A DNA stretch of 62,242 bases from Candidatus Peregrinibacteria bacterium CG1_02_54_53 (GTDB lineage: Bacteria; Patescibacteriota; Gracilibacteria; Peribacterales; Peribacteraceae). The notes under the pieces were generated by a model, which searched no databases, was not told where the DNA came from, and saw only the letters and a list, made by a program, of their open reading frames with translations. The stretch is from NCBI GenBank assembly GCA_001872575.1, contig MNWP01000033.1, positions 1-62,242 on the forward strand, given 5' to 3'. Position 1 is the first letter of the stretch, and every line of letters begins with the position of its first letter. Below are positions 23,917 through 32,475 of this stretch, in pieces. A program made the position numbers and the translations under genes.

Positions 23917-25059
23917 ATGGCAAAGGCTTCGACTCTGAACGGCAAGAACAAATCCAATGAGCACTTCATCATCGGCTACGCACGGAAGTCCACCGACGAG
24001 CGCGACAAGCAGCTACGCTCCATACCCGACCAGATCCAGGACATCGAGAAGGCCTACCATGCACTTCCTGCGGAGGAACGACGGAGTCCTCTCAAGATCA
24101 TGCAGGAAGCGAGGAGCGCCTATATCCCGAATAACCGCCCGATCTTTCAGGAGATTCTCTCCATGGCCTCACAGGAGACTGTGGCACGTATCATCGTATA
24201 CGATCCCACGCGCCTGAGCCGTAACCCCGCCGATGCCGGAGCGCTGATGCAGATGCTCGCGGACGGCGTCATCCCCGAGATCATGACCGTGAGCGGCATC
24301 CGCTACAGCCGAGCGGATACCACGCAGATCTTCATGTTGATGGTCGAGAGCGGGATGAGCTGGAAGTCGAGTGCCGACACTGGATGGAAGGTGAAGAACG
24401 CACTGGAGAAGAAAGCGAAGAAGGGCGAGATGATCGGCCTCGCGCCTCTCGGGTACGTGAACAAGGGCGATCTGGAAGGCAGACGATGGGTAGAGATCGA
24501 TTCGCAGAGGGCCCCGATCGTTCAGCACCTCTTCGCGCTTGCGGCGACCGGCGCCTACTCGCTGGAGGACCTCACGGCGGCGGCCAAGAAGCACGGACTG
24601 ACCAAGCGCAGGAGCCCCAAGCGCAAGCCCGGACCCGTGAGCAGGAACAGCATCGCCAACATGATCAAGAACCCGTTCTACAGAGGATTCATCCGATACA
24701 AGGACGAAGAGATCAAAGGACTGCATGAGCCGCTTGTCGAGAATGATATTTGGCAGAGAGCGAATCTACGGATCTCCGAGCGATACAAAGGAGCCCCACG
24801 AACGAAGAAGGACAAGCTGAGGGAGCTTTTCATCATGCGAGGGGTCCTCCGTTGCGGCAAGTGCGGACGTAGCATTACCTTCTACCAGGCCAAGAAAGGG
24901 AGGTACATCATGGGAGACTGCAAGAACAAGGTGACGAGGTGCGGGGTCTGCATCAACCAGAAGAAGCTCATGCCGCAGCTGGAGGAGCGCCTGTGCCTTC
25001 TGGAGCTTGAGAACGGCGCGGAGGCGCTTCTGCGGAAAGACATGCAGGAGGTCCACTAG
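23917..25059 (+). CDS. Large serine recombinase (ends early at an in-frame TAG)
   Basis: The 380-residue portion before the stop contains the resolvase catalytic domain: FIIGYARKSTDE with nucleophile Ser25, then IIVYDPTRLSRN and DTTQIFMLMVESGMSW. A recombinase domain (GLAPLGYVNKGD; SRNSIANMIKNPFYRGFIRY) and a zinc ribbon (RCGKCGRSITFY...GDCKNKVTRCGVC) follow. A TAG at 25057-25059 interrupts the gene, yet the same frame continues as a typical coiled-coil C-terminus. The enzyme would integrate or excise the island; it abuts tRNA-His, a common target. ATG 23917 gives the family-normal N-terminus. Confidence 0.9.
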   Translation: MAKASTLNGKNKSNEHFIIGYARKSTDERDKQLRSIPDQIQDIEKAYHALPAEERRSPLKIMQEARSAYIPNNRPIFQEILSMASQETVARIIVYDPTRLSRNPADAGALMQMLADGVIPEIMTVSGIRYSRADTTQIFMLMVESGMSWKSSADTGWKVKNALEKKAKKGEMIGLAPLGYVNKGDLEGRRWVEIDSQRAPIVQHLFALAATGAYSLEDLTAAAKKHGLTKRRSPKRKPGPVSRNSIANMIKNPFYRGFIRYKDEEIKGLHEPLVENDIWQRANLRISERYKGAPRTKKDKLRELFIMRGVLRCGKCGRSITFYQAKKGRYIMGDCKNKVTRCGVCINQKKLMPQLEERLCLLELENGAEALLRKDMQEVH

Positions 25060-25547
<488 letters not shown>

Positions 25548-25599
25548 TAGATACTAGTGAAAACAGCCTGTGAATTCCAGAGTTCTCTCTTTCTTCCGG

Positions 25600-25730
25600 G
25601 GTTCTGCTCAGGCGCTCCCCGCCCGAACGTACCGATGTTCGGCCCGCACGGCCATTGGCCGGACCCGCCAGACCGCTGTCCGCCCGGCCGCGTTCGGACG
25701 GGTCGGGCTGGTCGGACGGGTACGAGCGGG
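25600..25730. repeat. GC-rich imperfect palindrome block
   Basis: Repeated motifs built from CCCGCCCGAACG, CGTTCGGACGGG and GGTCGGACGGGTACGAGCGGG can pair with one another; a CCGAACG-type inverted repeat flanks CGGCCATTGGCCG. Similar blocks lie at 300-390. No gene is supported here. Confidence 0.55.
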
Positions 25731-25790
25731 TAACCAACTGCTTGCCCACCGAAGTCCCGAAGGGCGAAGGTAGGAGCTACGCCCGCCACA
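25731..25790 (-). repeat. tRNA-His 5' remnant split by a palindromic insert
   Basis: TAACCAACTG (25731-25740) and GAGCTACGCCCGCCACA (25774-25790) are together a copy of the 5' part of tRNA-His and its upstream flank, as found at 25517-25543. They are separated by a 33-bp insert (25741-25773) of the GAAGTCCCGAAGGGCGAAGG palindrome family. The remnant cannot make a tRNA. Confidence 0.75.
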
Positions 25791-25834
25791 GGTGTACGTA
25801 TCCTAGTGTGAACCGCGTGCGCTTTCCAGCGTCT

Positions 25835-27979
25835 TTACGACTCCTTTTTATCCTCCGCATCGTGCGAGATGTTTTCGGCCCGAATGATGGCAATCGGTTC
25901 ATCCGATTCCTGGTCTTCTGTTTTCGGTTCGGGTTCTGCAGCCGAAGGAGAGGCCACTTTTGATACTTCTGTCTCTGCTGTAGCGGAAGGTATCGTTTCT
26001 TTCGATGCCTCCGACTCTGCCGGTTTTTGCGGTTCTTGCTCCTGATCGGTTGCCTCTTCACGTTTTTTCTTATTGGCGCGGTAACGGGCACGCTTCTTGC
26101 GGCGCTTTTCGCGTTCAGCGGGCGAGAGCTCTTTTTCCTTCTTCGTATCCTCAGACTCTTGCGCTGCTGTGTCTGCCTGAGCATTCTCTTCAGGAGGAGT
26201 CGATACAGGAGAAGTCGGTACGGGAGGGGGGATTGCAGGAGCAGGGACGGAAGGCGGTGACGTGGGAGCAGGTGTCGGCGATGGTGCCTCGACAGGAGGC
26301 GTCGGTTCTGACGAAGGCGGCTGTGATTCAGACGTCGTTGCCGTAGTGGTCGGAAGTTCAGTAATGGAGGCCGGAGGCGGTGTCGATTCGGTCGGCGTGG
26401 ATGGTGCCGGTTCCAGCCAGGGTGGGAGCGGGCGTGGTTCTTTCTTCTCGGTTTGGGATGGTGCGGCAACGGCGGGTTCCTGCTCGGGGGGCGGAGGAGC
26501 CGATTCAACCGTATGTCCGCGCTTCTCGGCCTCTTCGTGGCCCTGCTTGAGCCAGCTTGGTGCCTCCTCTTCTTTGAATGAGAGTTCACTCAGTTTGGGG
26601 GTTTCTTCGGTTTCCGTTGGCGCAGGCTCCGAGATTTCTTCTCGCGATTCCTTTTGGTGCGGAGCTGTCGGAACATCAATGACGTCGTGATGCTCTTCCT
26701 TTTCCGCAACCGGCATGGGAGGAGGCAGGTCGAGCGAGAGGGGTCCGGCCGAGGGAGAAGTTTTCTTGCCCGAAACTCCTGCCGCAGGCGGCTCCTTGTC
26801 GAGACGTCGTTGCACGAGCTTGCCGATAATCGTGACGGCGGTGAATCCTGCAAGAACAGCCAGCAGAAGTCCGCCGATGATCGACGCAATCGTTTTCAGG
26901 CTGAAACGAGACGATGTATCTGATGTTGAAGATTGCGATGAAGCGGAAGAGCTGCCTCCGTCACTGCCGGGCTGCTGCACCTGTTGGATGCTGTCGACCG
27001 GAAGGACGCCGGTAATGCGCAGCACCTCGGCGGCAGTTGCCAGATCACGAACGTGTACATTAATCGTGAACTGACCGTTTTGCGGATAGGTGTGCCTCGG
27101 TTGATCGAGCATGCTCTGCCGTCCGTCACCGAAATCCCAAGTGAAGAGCAAGGCTCGGCCTTCACTCGAGAGCGTGGATGGGTCGATTGAGAATGCATAC
27201 GAACCGCTGCCGTGACTTTCGATGATCACGAGCTCGAGCCCGTTTGGTGAGATGACGGGTGTCTGTTCGGAGATTTCAACGGGAGGGGGAATACTGCCCG
27301 AGTACAATCGGATCACCTGCGTCGCAGGACCGGCAGTTCCGTTACCGCGTACGGTGAATGTGCGTTGCACACGGCCTGCCGTAAACCAGAGTCGTAGTGG
27401 AGCACCTTCGGTCTCGAAGAAGGTTCCGCGCGTATCGTTATCGTTGGTCGGGTCACCATCTCCGCTTGAATCGATGTCACTGTTCACATCGATATTCAGA
27501 GAAGACGATCCGGGCTTGGTACGCAGAAGAATGGTCTGTGCGTTCACATCCAGTGCGACATTGCCGGTGATGTCCTGCGGGGGATCGGTGCTGACGAGTG
27601 CTCCGGCATTATCGTCCGTTGCCGTTGGGGCATTGGGAACGATGTGGATGGCGAATGTGCGGGTTGCGACTGGTGTGCGATCCTCTTTGCTCACCTCTGC
27701 TCTCAGCAGAAAATCTCCTGCTTCCACAAATCGTTCGCGGAAGAGAGGGCCGCGATCCGCCTGCACGAAGGTTCCATCGGCTTTGGTCAGTGACCAGGCG
27801 ACCTGTTGCCCCACGGTGTCTGACACAGCCAGTACCTCCAGCACGCTGCCGGGGACGAGTGTCCACGATTCCATGATGAACGGCTGATCCTGCTCAATGG
27901 CGTGCACGATGGTGATGGACGAAAGCAGCACGAGAAGGATGCTGATGATGAGCCGGTGGCGTGTGAATGTGGTGCGCAT
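25835..27979 (-). CDS. Exported PKD-domain protein with one membrane span and a long acidic tail
   Basis: 714 residues. An N-terminal signal peptide (LIISILLVLLSSITIVHAIE) leads to about 340 extracytoplasmic residues with Ig-like strands and a PKD domain (LLFTWDFGDGRQSMLDQPRH, then TYPQNGQFTINVHVRD). A Ser-rich linker precedes a membrane helix near 390 (IASIIGGLLLAVLAGFTAVT). The C-terminal ~300 residues are Pro/Glu/Thr/Ser-rich and end in a Lys/Arg-Glu stretch (KRRKKRARYRANKKKREEAT). It is 2 nt upstream of two VirB2-like genes' operon direction, so it may belong to the same surface apparatus; the exact role is unknown. Confidence 0.8.
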   Translation of the reverse strand: MRTTFTRHRLIISILLVLLSSITIVHAIEQDQPFIMESWTLVPGSVLEVLAVSDTVGQQVAWSLTKADGTFVQADRGPLFRERFVEAGDFLLRAEVSKEDRTPVATRTFAIHIVPNAPTATDDNAGALVSTDPPQDITGNVALDVNAQTILLRTKPGSSSLNIDVNSDIDSSGDGDPTNDNDTRGTFFETEGAPLRLWFTAGRVQRTFTVRGNGTAGPATQVIRLYSGSIPPPVEISEQTPVISPNGLELVIIESHGSGSYAFSIDPSTLSSEGRALLFTWDFGDGRQSMLDQPRHTYPQNGQFTINVHVRDLATAAEVLRITGVLPVDSIQQVQQPGSDGGSSSASSQSSTSDTSSRFSLKTIASIIGGLLLAVLAGFTAVTIIGKLVQRRLDKEPPAAGVSGKKTSPSAGPLSLDLPPPMPVAEKEEHHDVIDVPTAPHQKESREEISEPAPTETEETPKLSELSFKEEEAPSWLKQGHEEAEKRGHTVESAPPPPEQEPAVAAPSQTEKKEPRPLPPWLEPAPSTPTESTPPPASITELPTTTATTSESQPPSSEPTPPVEAPSPTPAPTSPPSVPAPAIPPPVPTSPVSTPPEENAQADTAAQESEDTKKEKELSPAEREKRRKKRARYRANKKKREEATDQEQEPQKPAESEASKETIPSATAETEVSKVASPSAAEPEPKTEDQESDEPIAIIRAENISHDAEDKKES

Positions 27980-27981
27980 GA

Positions 27982-28323
27982 TTACACGACGGTGTTGATG
28001 ACGAAGGTCACGATTGCCCGTGCGATAAGAATCAAGATCAATCCTGCGATGGTGTAGATAACGATTTTTTTTGCCCGGTCTTTTGAGCTTTCTTCGCCCA
28101 GACCGACAATGAGCCAGATGCCGGCAATGATGATGACGACGACGGCAACGAGAGATACGAAATCCAGAATCTTCTGTGCGATACTGAGAATGGTTCCCTT
28201 CAGGTCACCTCCCCCGCCCCCGCCGACGTTAATCTCATCCGCGTTGCCAAGCGCCTGCGCCGCCGCAATGCGCGGGAGGAGGATCAGAGCCAATGTGTTT
28301 TGGCAGGATCGAAGAATCTTCAT
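27982..28323 (-). CDS. VirB2/TrbC-like pilin-type membrane protein
   Basis: 113 residues with an N-terminal signal-like segment, a Gly-rich hinge (EINVGGGGGGDLKGTILSIA), and two hydrophobic helices (FVSLVAVVVIIIAGIWLIVG; IVIYTIAGLILILIARAIVT). This two-helix plan, with the charged EESSKDRAKK turn between, matches VirB2/TrbC-type pilin subunits of type IV secretion. It lies 5 nt after a second protein of the same type and 2 nt before the PKD gene, so all three are cotranscribed. Confidence 0.75.
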   Translation of the reverse strand: MKILRSCQNTLALILLPRIAAAQALGNADEINVGGGGGGDLKGTILSIAQKILDFVSLVAVVVIIIAGIWLIVGLGEESSKDRAKKIVIYTIAGLILILIARAIVTFVINTVV

Positions 28324-28328
28324 GAAAA

Positions 28329-28712
28329 TTATTCGGCAAGGCTGACGAAGAACATCACGAGCGCTTTCGAGATCAGAATGAGGATGAGGCCGATTGCGGT
28401 GTACAGCACGATCTTCTTGGCAGTGTCTTTTGCAGAATCGTTGCCGAGACTCAGAATCAAATAGAGGCCGGCGATGATAATGACGATGACGGCAATGAGT
28501 GCGACATACGTGAGAATCTTGTTCACGATGTTGGCAATGGTGCTGCGCAGGTTTCCGCCGCTAATTCCCGAAACACCCAGACTGTCGGCGCCCTGCTGAA
28601 GGCCGGGCCCGTTGTAGACTTGCGCGAGGGCATTTCCTTCGGGCAGTGCCAGGTGCAGAGAGGCGGCGGAACATCCGATGAGCGCGGCACAGAGCCAGAG
28701 ACGGGTTCTCAT
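28329..28712 (-). CDS. VirB2/TrbC-like pilin-type membrane protein
   Basis: 127 residues from the ATG at 28712, which starts a clear signal peptide (RLWLCAALIGCSAASLHLAL, then PEGNALAQ). Two helices follow (LTYVALIAVIVIIIAGLYLI; IVLYTAIGLILILISKALVM) separated by GNDSAKDTAKK. It is a paralogue of the downstream protein at 27982-28323. First gene of the VirB2-VirB2-PKD operon; a divergent Xaa-Pro peptidase-like gene starts 75 nt away. Confidence 0.77.
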   Translation of the reverse strand: MRTRLWLCAALIGCSAASLHLALPEGNALAQVYNGPGLQQGADSLGVSGISGGNLRSTIANIVNKILTYVALIAVIVIIIAGLYLILSLGNDSAKDTAKKIVLYTAIGLILILISKALVMFFVSLAE

Positions 28713-28786
28713 AGGTGTATGATGGGGATCTTGGTATCCAGGCTTTATGATAGCATACTTTGCGTACTTTTGCCACTCCGTCTGCA

Positions 28787-29779
28787 ATGCGTCCATCCTC
28801 GTCCAATTCCCTTCTGCGACATGCCGATATTCCGGCTTTTCTCGTGACGAGTCTTGTGAATATCCGCTATTTGACGGGTGTCGAAGTGAGTGCGGGAGCA
28901 GTGTTGTTCACGCGTAATCGCATCATGCTCTTCGTCGATCCGCGCTACCGCGAAGTGGCATCGAAAGTAGCTGCAGGCTGTACGGTGCGAGCACTTGACG
29001 ATCTTGCGGGTGTTCTACGACGAATTCCCGTGTGCGGTTGCGAGGCGGAGGTTGTCACGCTGGCGCAGAAAGATCGGTGGCGGAAAGCGTTTCCTTCAAC
29101 GAAGTTTCAACCGAAGAAGGATGTCGTGGCTCACTTTCGTCGCTCCAAAGATCCGCGTGAAGTGCGCATGTTTCGCAAAGCGCAGCGCATCACGCATGAG
29201 ATGCTTCGCCGTGTTCCCTCGGTATTGCGTACCGGTATCACCGAACGTGAGATCGCGCGAAAACTTCGAACCTGGGCCGAAGATCTGGGAGCCGACGATC
29301 TTGCCTTCGATCCGATCGTAGCGTTTGGCGCACATACCAGCCGTCCGCATCATCACCCAACGACGCGCGCGTTCAAGAAAGGCGACATCGTACAGATTGA
29401 TGTGGGCGCGCGCTTCGGCGGTTATTGCGCCGATCAGAGTCGTGTGTTCTTCACGGGCAAGAAAACTTCTCAGCAGGAGCGGGCATTCACCGCCGTTCGC
29501 GATGCGAAAGAGGCTGCGGAACGTGCCGTGCGCGCAGGCGCCTCCACACATGCACTCGATCGTCTTGCCCGCTCGGTTCTTAAGAAATTCGACATGGAGC
29601 AGTACTTCGTACATTCACTCGGTCACGGTGTGGGGCTTGAGATTCACGAGGGGGTCACACTGAGTCAGAAGCGCCCCGACCAAAAACTTCTGCGTTCCGA
29701 GATAATTACGATCGAGCCCGGGGTGTATTTTCCCGGGAAGTTCGGGATCCGGCTGGAAGATGAGATCGTTATACGTTGA
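28787..29779 (+). CDS. M24-family metallopeptidase (Xaa-Pro aminopeptidase type)
   Basis: 330 residues. A creatinase-like N-terminal domain (AFLVTSLVNIRYLTGVEVSA) precedes the pita-bread catalytic fold with all five metal ligands visible: QIDVGARFGGYCADQSR (two Asp), HSLGHGVGLEIHE (His), IITIEPGVYF (Glu) and RLEDEIVI (Glu). It removes N-terminal residues before proline or cleaves Xaa-Pro dipeptides. The ATG at 28787 is chosen because it matches the family N-terminus and keeps the gene clear of the divergent operon; an in-frame ATG at 28760 is possible. Confidence 0.93.
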   Translation: MRPSSSNSLLRHADIPAFLVTSLVNIRYLTGVEVSAGAVLFTRNRIMLFVDPRYREVASKVAAGCTVRALDDLAGVLRRIPVCGCEAEVVTLAQKDRWRKAFPSTKFQPKKDVVAHFRRSKDPREVRMFRKAQRITHEMLRRVPSVLRTGITEREIARKLRTWAEDLGADDLAFDPIVAFGAHTSRPHHHPTTRAFKKGDIVQIDVGARFGGYCADQSRVFFTGKKTSQQERAFTAVRDAKEAAERAVRAGASTHALDRLARSVLKKFDMEQYFVHSLGHGVGLEIHEGVTLSQKRPDQKLLRSEIITIEPGVYFPGKFGIRLEDEIVIR

Positions 29780-29897
29780 TCCCTTTTGCAAGCCAAATTC
29801 TTGAATGAAAATGATTCTTTCCATTCGAGGATTTCAGAATATTTCGTTTCCTCTGCTAAGGGGACAGAACTGCCCGAACATGCTAGAATGATCTGAA

Positions 29898-31301
29898 ATG
29901 CACATCACACATACTCCGCTCCATCACACGCGTCATGCGCGTCTGCCGCGGCACCTCAAGGCGCTCATTGCGGCACTCGTGTTGATTGCGCCGGTGATGG
30001 CCGCCGGTGTGAGCAACGATTTACCGCGTGAGCAGGAGTTCATCATCACGGCCTACTACTCTCCCAAGCCCGGTCAGTGTTGCTATGTGAAGGGCGGATA
30101 CCGAGCCGACAAAATTCTCAATGGCGAGGGAATGCGGGGCGCCGATGGTACCGCCGTCTATCCCGGCATGATTGCGGCACCGTCGAGCTACGCTTTCGGT
30201 ACGGTCGTTGCCCTGCCCGGCATCGGCCGGTTCACGGTCCACGATCGCGGCGGAGCCATTACGGAGCTCTCGGATGGAGCCCATCGACTCGACATCTGGG
30301 TGGGTGAGGGCGAGGAAGGATTGGCGCGTGCACTGGCATTCGGCGTGCGTCGTGTACGGGGAACAGTTTACGAAAAGGGCGGATTTCAGCCCAAGGAGCG
30401 TTTCTCTCTCGAGAGTTTTCCTGCCGTGCTCGATCGACTCGAACCGTTTCTCGTCCGCGGTCAGGATCTGCTTTCGGTTCAGGTGAAGAACGGTGATCGC
30501 GGCCTCTCGGTTGAGACATTGCAGCGATCGCTTAAACAAGTGGGCTTCTTTGACCATGTCGTCACGGGATTGTTCGGAACAGTCACACAGGAATCACTCG
30601 CACGTTTCAACGATGCCTACGGTCTTGCAGAACCTGCGGATCACCTCAGTGAGCGTTCGGCAGCATACATTACTGCGGCAGTTCGTCGTGTCGAGGCCAA
30701 GCCCCCTGTCATCCGCAATGTCGACAAGAGCGCCCAGAGTTCGGTCATTCGCACGGCTCAGCGGACTCTGCGGTTTCTGGGCTTCTACAAGGGACGAACG
30801 GATGGCGTATACGACGATATGTTAGCCGATGCAATCCTGACGTTTCAGCAGAAGCAACAGCTGGTGGGCACCGCGCAGGATCCCGGAGCCGGACGTATCG
30901 GTCCGCTTACACGCGGTAAGTTGAAGACAGAATGGAACCAGAAACTTGTGGATGACCTGGCCGATCGGCTGATGATTCTGCATCGCGTGGAAGTGCTTCT
31001 CGACGAGCGCGGCAAGAATCTCGACCAGTTTCTCAGCGAAGGAGACAGTGGCAAACAGGTTACGCTGCTTCAGCGTTTGCTCGCCGATCGCGGATACTTT
31101 CCACGTGAGAAACTGAACGGATACTTCGGTCCGCAGACGAAGGAGTCGGTTCTGCGTTACCAGATGGATCGTGATCTCGTTGCTTCCGAAGTCAGTACGG
31201 GAGCAGGTGTCGTGGGTCCGCAAACACTCAAAAACCTGCGTGGAGAGGAGCGCTACGATGCGTATCAGCTTGTACGAAGCGAGGGGTGGAGAGCTCTCTA
31301 G
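29898..31301 (+). CDS. Exported 3D-domain protein with peptidoglycan-binding repeats
   Basis: 467 residues. A hydrophobic N-terminal segment (HLKALIAALVLIAPVMAAGV) acts as signal or anchor. Residues about 45-155 form a 3D (Asp-Asp-Asp) domain as in lytic transglycosylases of the MltA/YabE type: FIITAYYSP, FGTVVALPGIGRFTVHDRGG, RLDIWVGEG. Three PG_binding_1-like repeats follow (GLSVETLQRSLKQVGFF; VIRTAQRTLRFLGFYKGRTD; QVTLLQRLLADRGYFPREKL). It probably cleaves or remodels peptidoglycan. TAGAAT at 29884-29889 lies 8 nt before the ATG, implying leaderless mRNA. An RlpA-like wall enzyme follows. Confidence 0.88.
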   Translation: MHITHTPLHHTRHARLPRHLKALIAALVLIAPVMAAGVSNDLPREQEFIITAYYSPKPGQCCYVKGGYRADKILNGEGMRGADGTAVYPGMIAAPSSYAFGTVVALPGIGRFTVHDRGGAITELSDGAHRLDIWVGEGEEGLARALAFGVRRVRGTVYEKGGFQPKERFSLESFPAVLDRLEPFLVRGQDLLSVQVKNGDRGLSVETLQRSLKQVGFFDHVVTGLFGTVTQESLARFNDAYGLAEPADHLSERSAAYITAAVRRVEAKPPVIRNVDKSAQSSVIRTAQRTLRFLGFYKGRTDGVYDDMLADAILTFQQKQQLVGTAQDPGAGRIGPLTRGKLKTEWNQKLVDDLADRLMILHRVEVLLDERGKNLDQFLSEGDSGKQVTLLQRLLADRGYFPREKLNGYFGPQTKESVLRYQMDRDLVASEVSTGAGVVGPQTLKNLRGEERYDAYQLVRSEGWRAL

Positions 31302-31338
31302 CCCGTCAATTGCACTTCTTTCACACATCGTGCAGCAT

Positions 31339-32388
31339 ATGTTCATGCGCCGTTTCGCGTGTTTTCTCGTGCTGCTTCTTCTGCCGCTTTCCGCTTTCTC
31401 TCAGGCGGGGGGCATTTCGCGTCGTGACGGATTTCTGATGATCTGGGAGGGCATTCGGCGTGATCCGGACCCAACCAACGAGCCGCCCTTTCGCGATGTG
31501 CCGGAAGAAGAGCTTGGAGGTGAGGAGATTACCTACGCGAAGGCACGGGGCATTCTCGATGATGAAGAAATGTTTTACCCCGACGAGCCCCTGGTTGTTG
31601 CAGATGCCGTGCTCTGGCTCCTGCGTACGCGCAACGTTGCGGATCTCGATGAGATGACAGCCGATTCCCTGACAACGCTCTTGCAGCACTATCCTTTCAT
31701 TGAGCAGGAACGCGATGTACTCCTACCGGTTTCATCGGGCGAAGAACTCCTCACTATGGCCGCCGCACTCGATGTGCTTCTTGCCGAAGAAGTGCACGAG
31801 GTGAGCCTTTACTCCGAAAAATTCCACGGCAAAGGTACTGCGTGCGGAGAGTCATTCGATATGCACGCACTTACTGCCGCACACCGTACCTTCCCATGCA
31901 ATACCCTCGTGAAGGTGACGAGTGCCGAGAGCGGCCAGAGCGTGATCGTACGCATTAACGATCGTGGACCATACGTCGATGGTCGTGACATGGATCTGAG
32001 CCTTGAAGCCTTTACGCGTATTGCCCCGCGTTCGCAGGGGATCGCGCAAGCCACATTTCAGCGACTGGGTGACAGTGCCCTTATCGATGCGTGTGATGGC
32101 GTACTGCGTCGCTACCAGAAGCGCATTACACGAGAGGTCCGTTTCGATCGTGGTGTACCGCACGGCATCTCGGTCGGCAGCCCAATGACCCTCAGATCCA
32201 TTCGTCCTTTTGTCGTGCGGTCTGTTCTGCACCCCGATGGTTTTCAGGAGCGCATTGAAGATTGGGTGAATCCCGGCGAAATCTTTACCTATACACCACC
32301 GACAAGCGGGTTATATGTGTTTAAGGTCGGTACGGTGGATGGGCGAGCGCGAGAGATGACGATGGACGCATGGGAATGCGCCCGATGA
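31339..32388 (+). CDS. Exported RlpA-like double-psi beta-barrel protein
   Basis: 349 residues with a signal peptide (RRFACFLVLLLLPLSAFSQA). The N-terminal region (RRDGFLMIWEGIRR, FRDVPEE, YAKARGILDDEEMFYPDEPL) resembles an SLH-type repeat. The DPBB domain at about 155-235 carries SLYSEKFHGKGTACGESFDM, RTFPCNTLVKVTSAESGQSV and VRINDRGPYVDGRDMDLSLE with the RlpA catalytic-type Asp. A beta-rich C-terminus follows. RlpA proteins cleave glycan strands lacking stem peptides; activity here is inferred. ATG 31339 or 31345 gives the signal peptide; longer reading overlaps the preceding gene. Confidence 0.85.
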   Translation: MFMRRFACFLVLLLLPLSAFSQAGGISRRDGFLMIWEGIRRDPDPTNEPPFRDVPEEELGGEEITYAKARGILDDEEMFYPDEPLVVADAVLWLLRTRNVADLDEMTADSLTTLLQHYPFIEQERDVLLPVSSGEELLTMAAALDVLLAEEVHEVSLYSEKFHGKGTACGESFDMHALTAAHRTFPCNTLVKVTSAESGQSVIVRINDRGPYVDGRDMDLSLEAFTRIAPRSQGIAQATFQRLGDSALIDACDGVLRRYQKRITREVRFDRGVPHGISVGSPMTLRSIRPFVVRSVLHPDGFQERIEDWVNPGEIFTYTPPTSGLYVFKVGTVDGRAREMTMDAWECAR

Positions 32389-32475
32389 CGGGATCCGATA
32401 GACCTGGTATCACATCATATTTCAATTACGTATCAAGTTGCCGTGAGGGGCATGCAATGCCGAAATCTGCTATAA

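Noticed and set aside
25837-26589. Arg/His/Pro-rich open frame opposite-phase within the PKD protein gene
   Set aside because: Biased composition results from the low-complexity Pro/Glu tail of the real gene in another frame.
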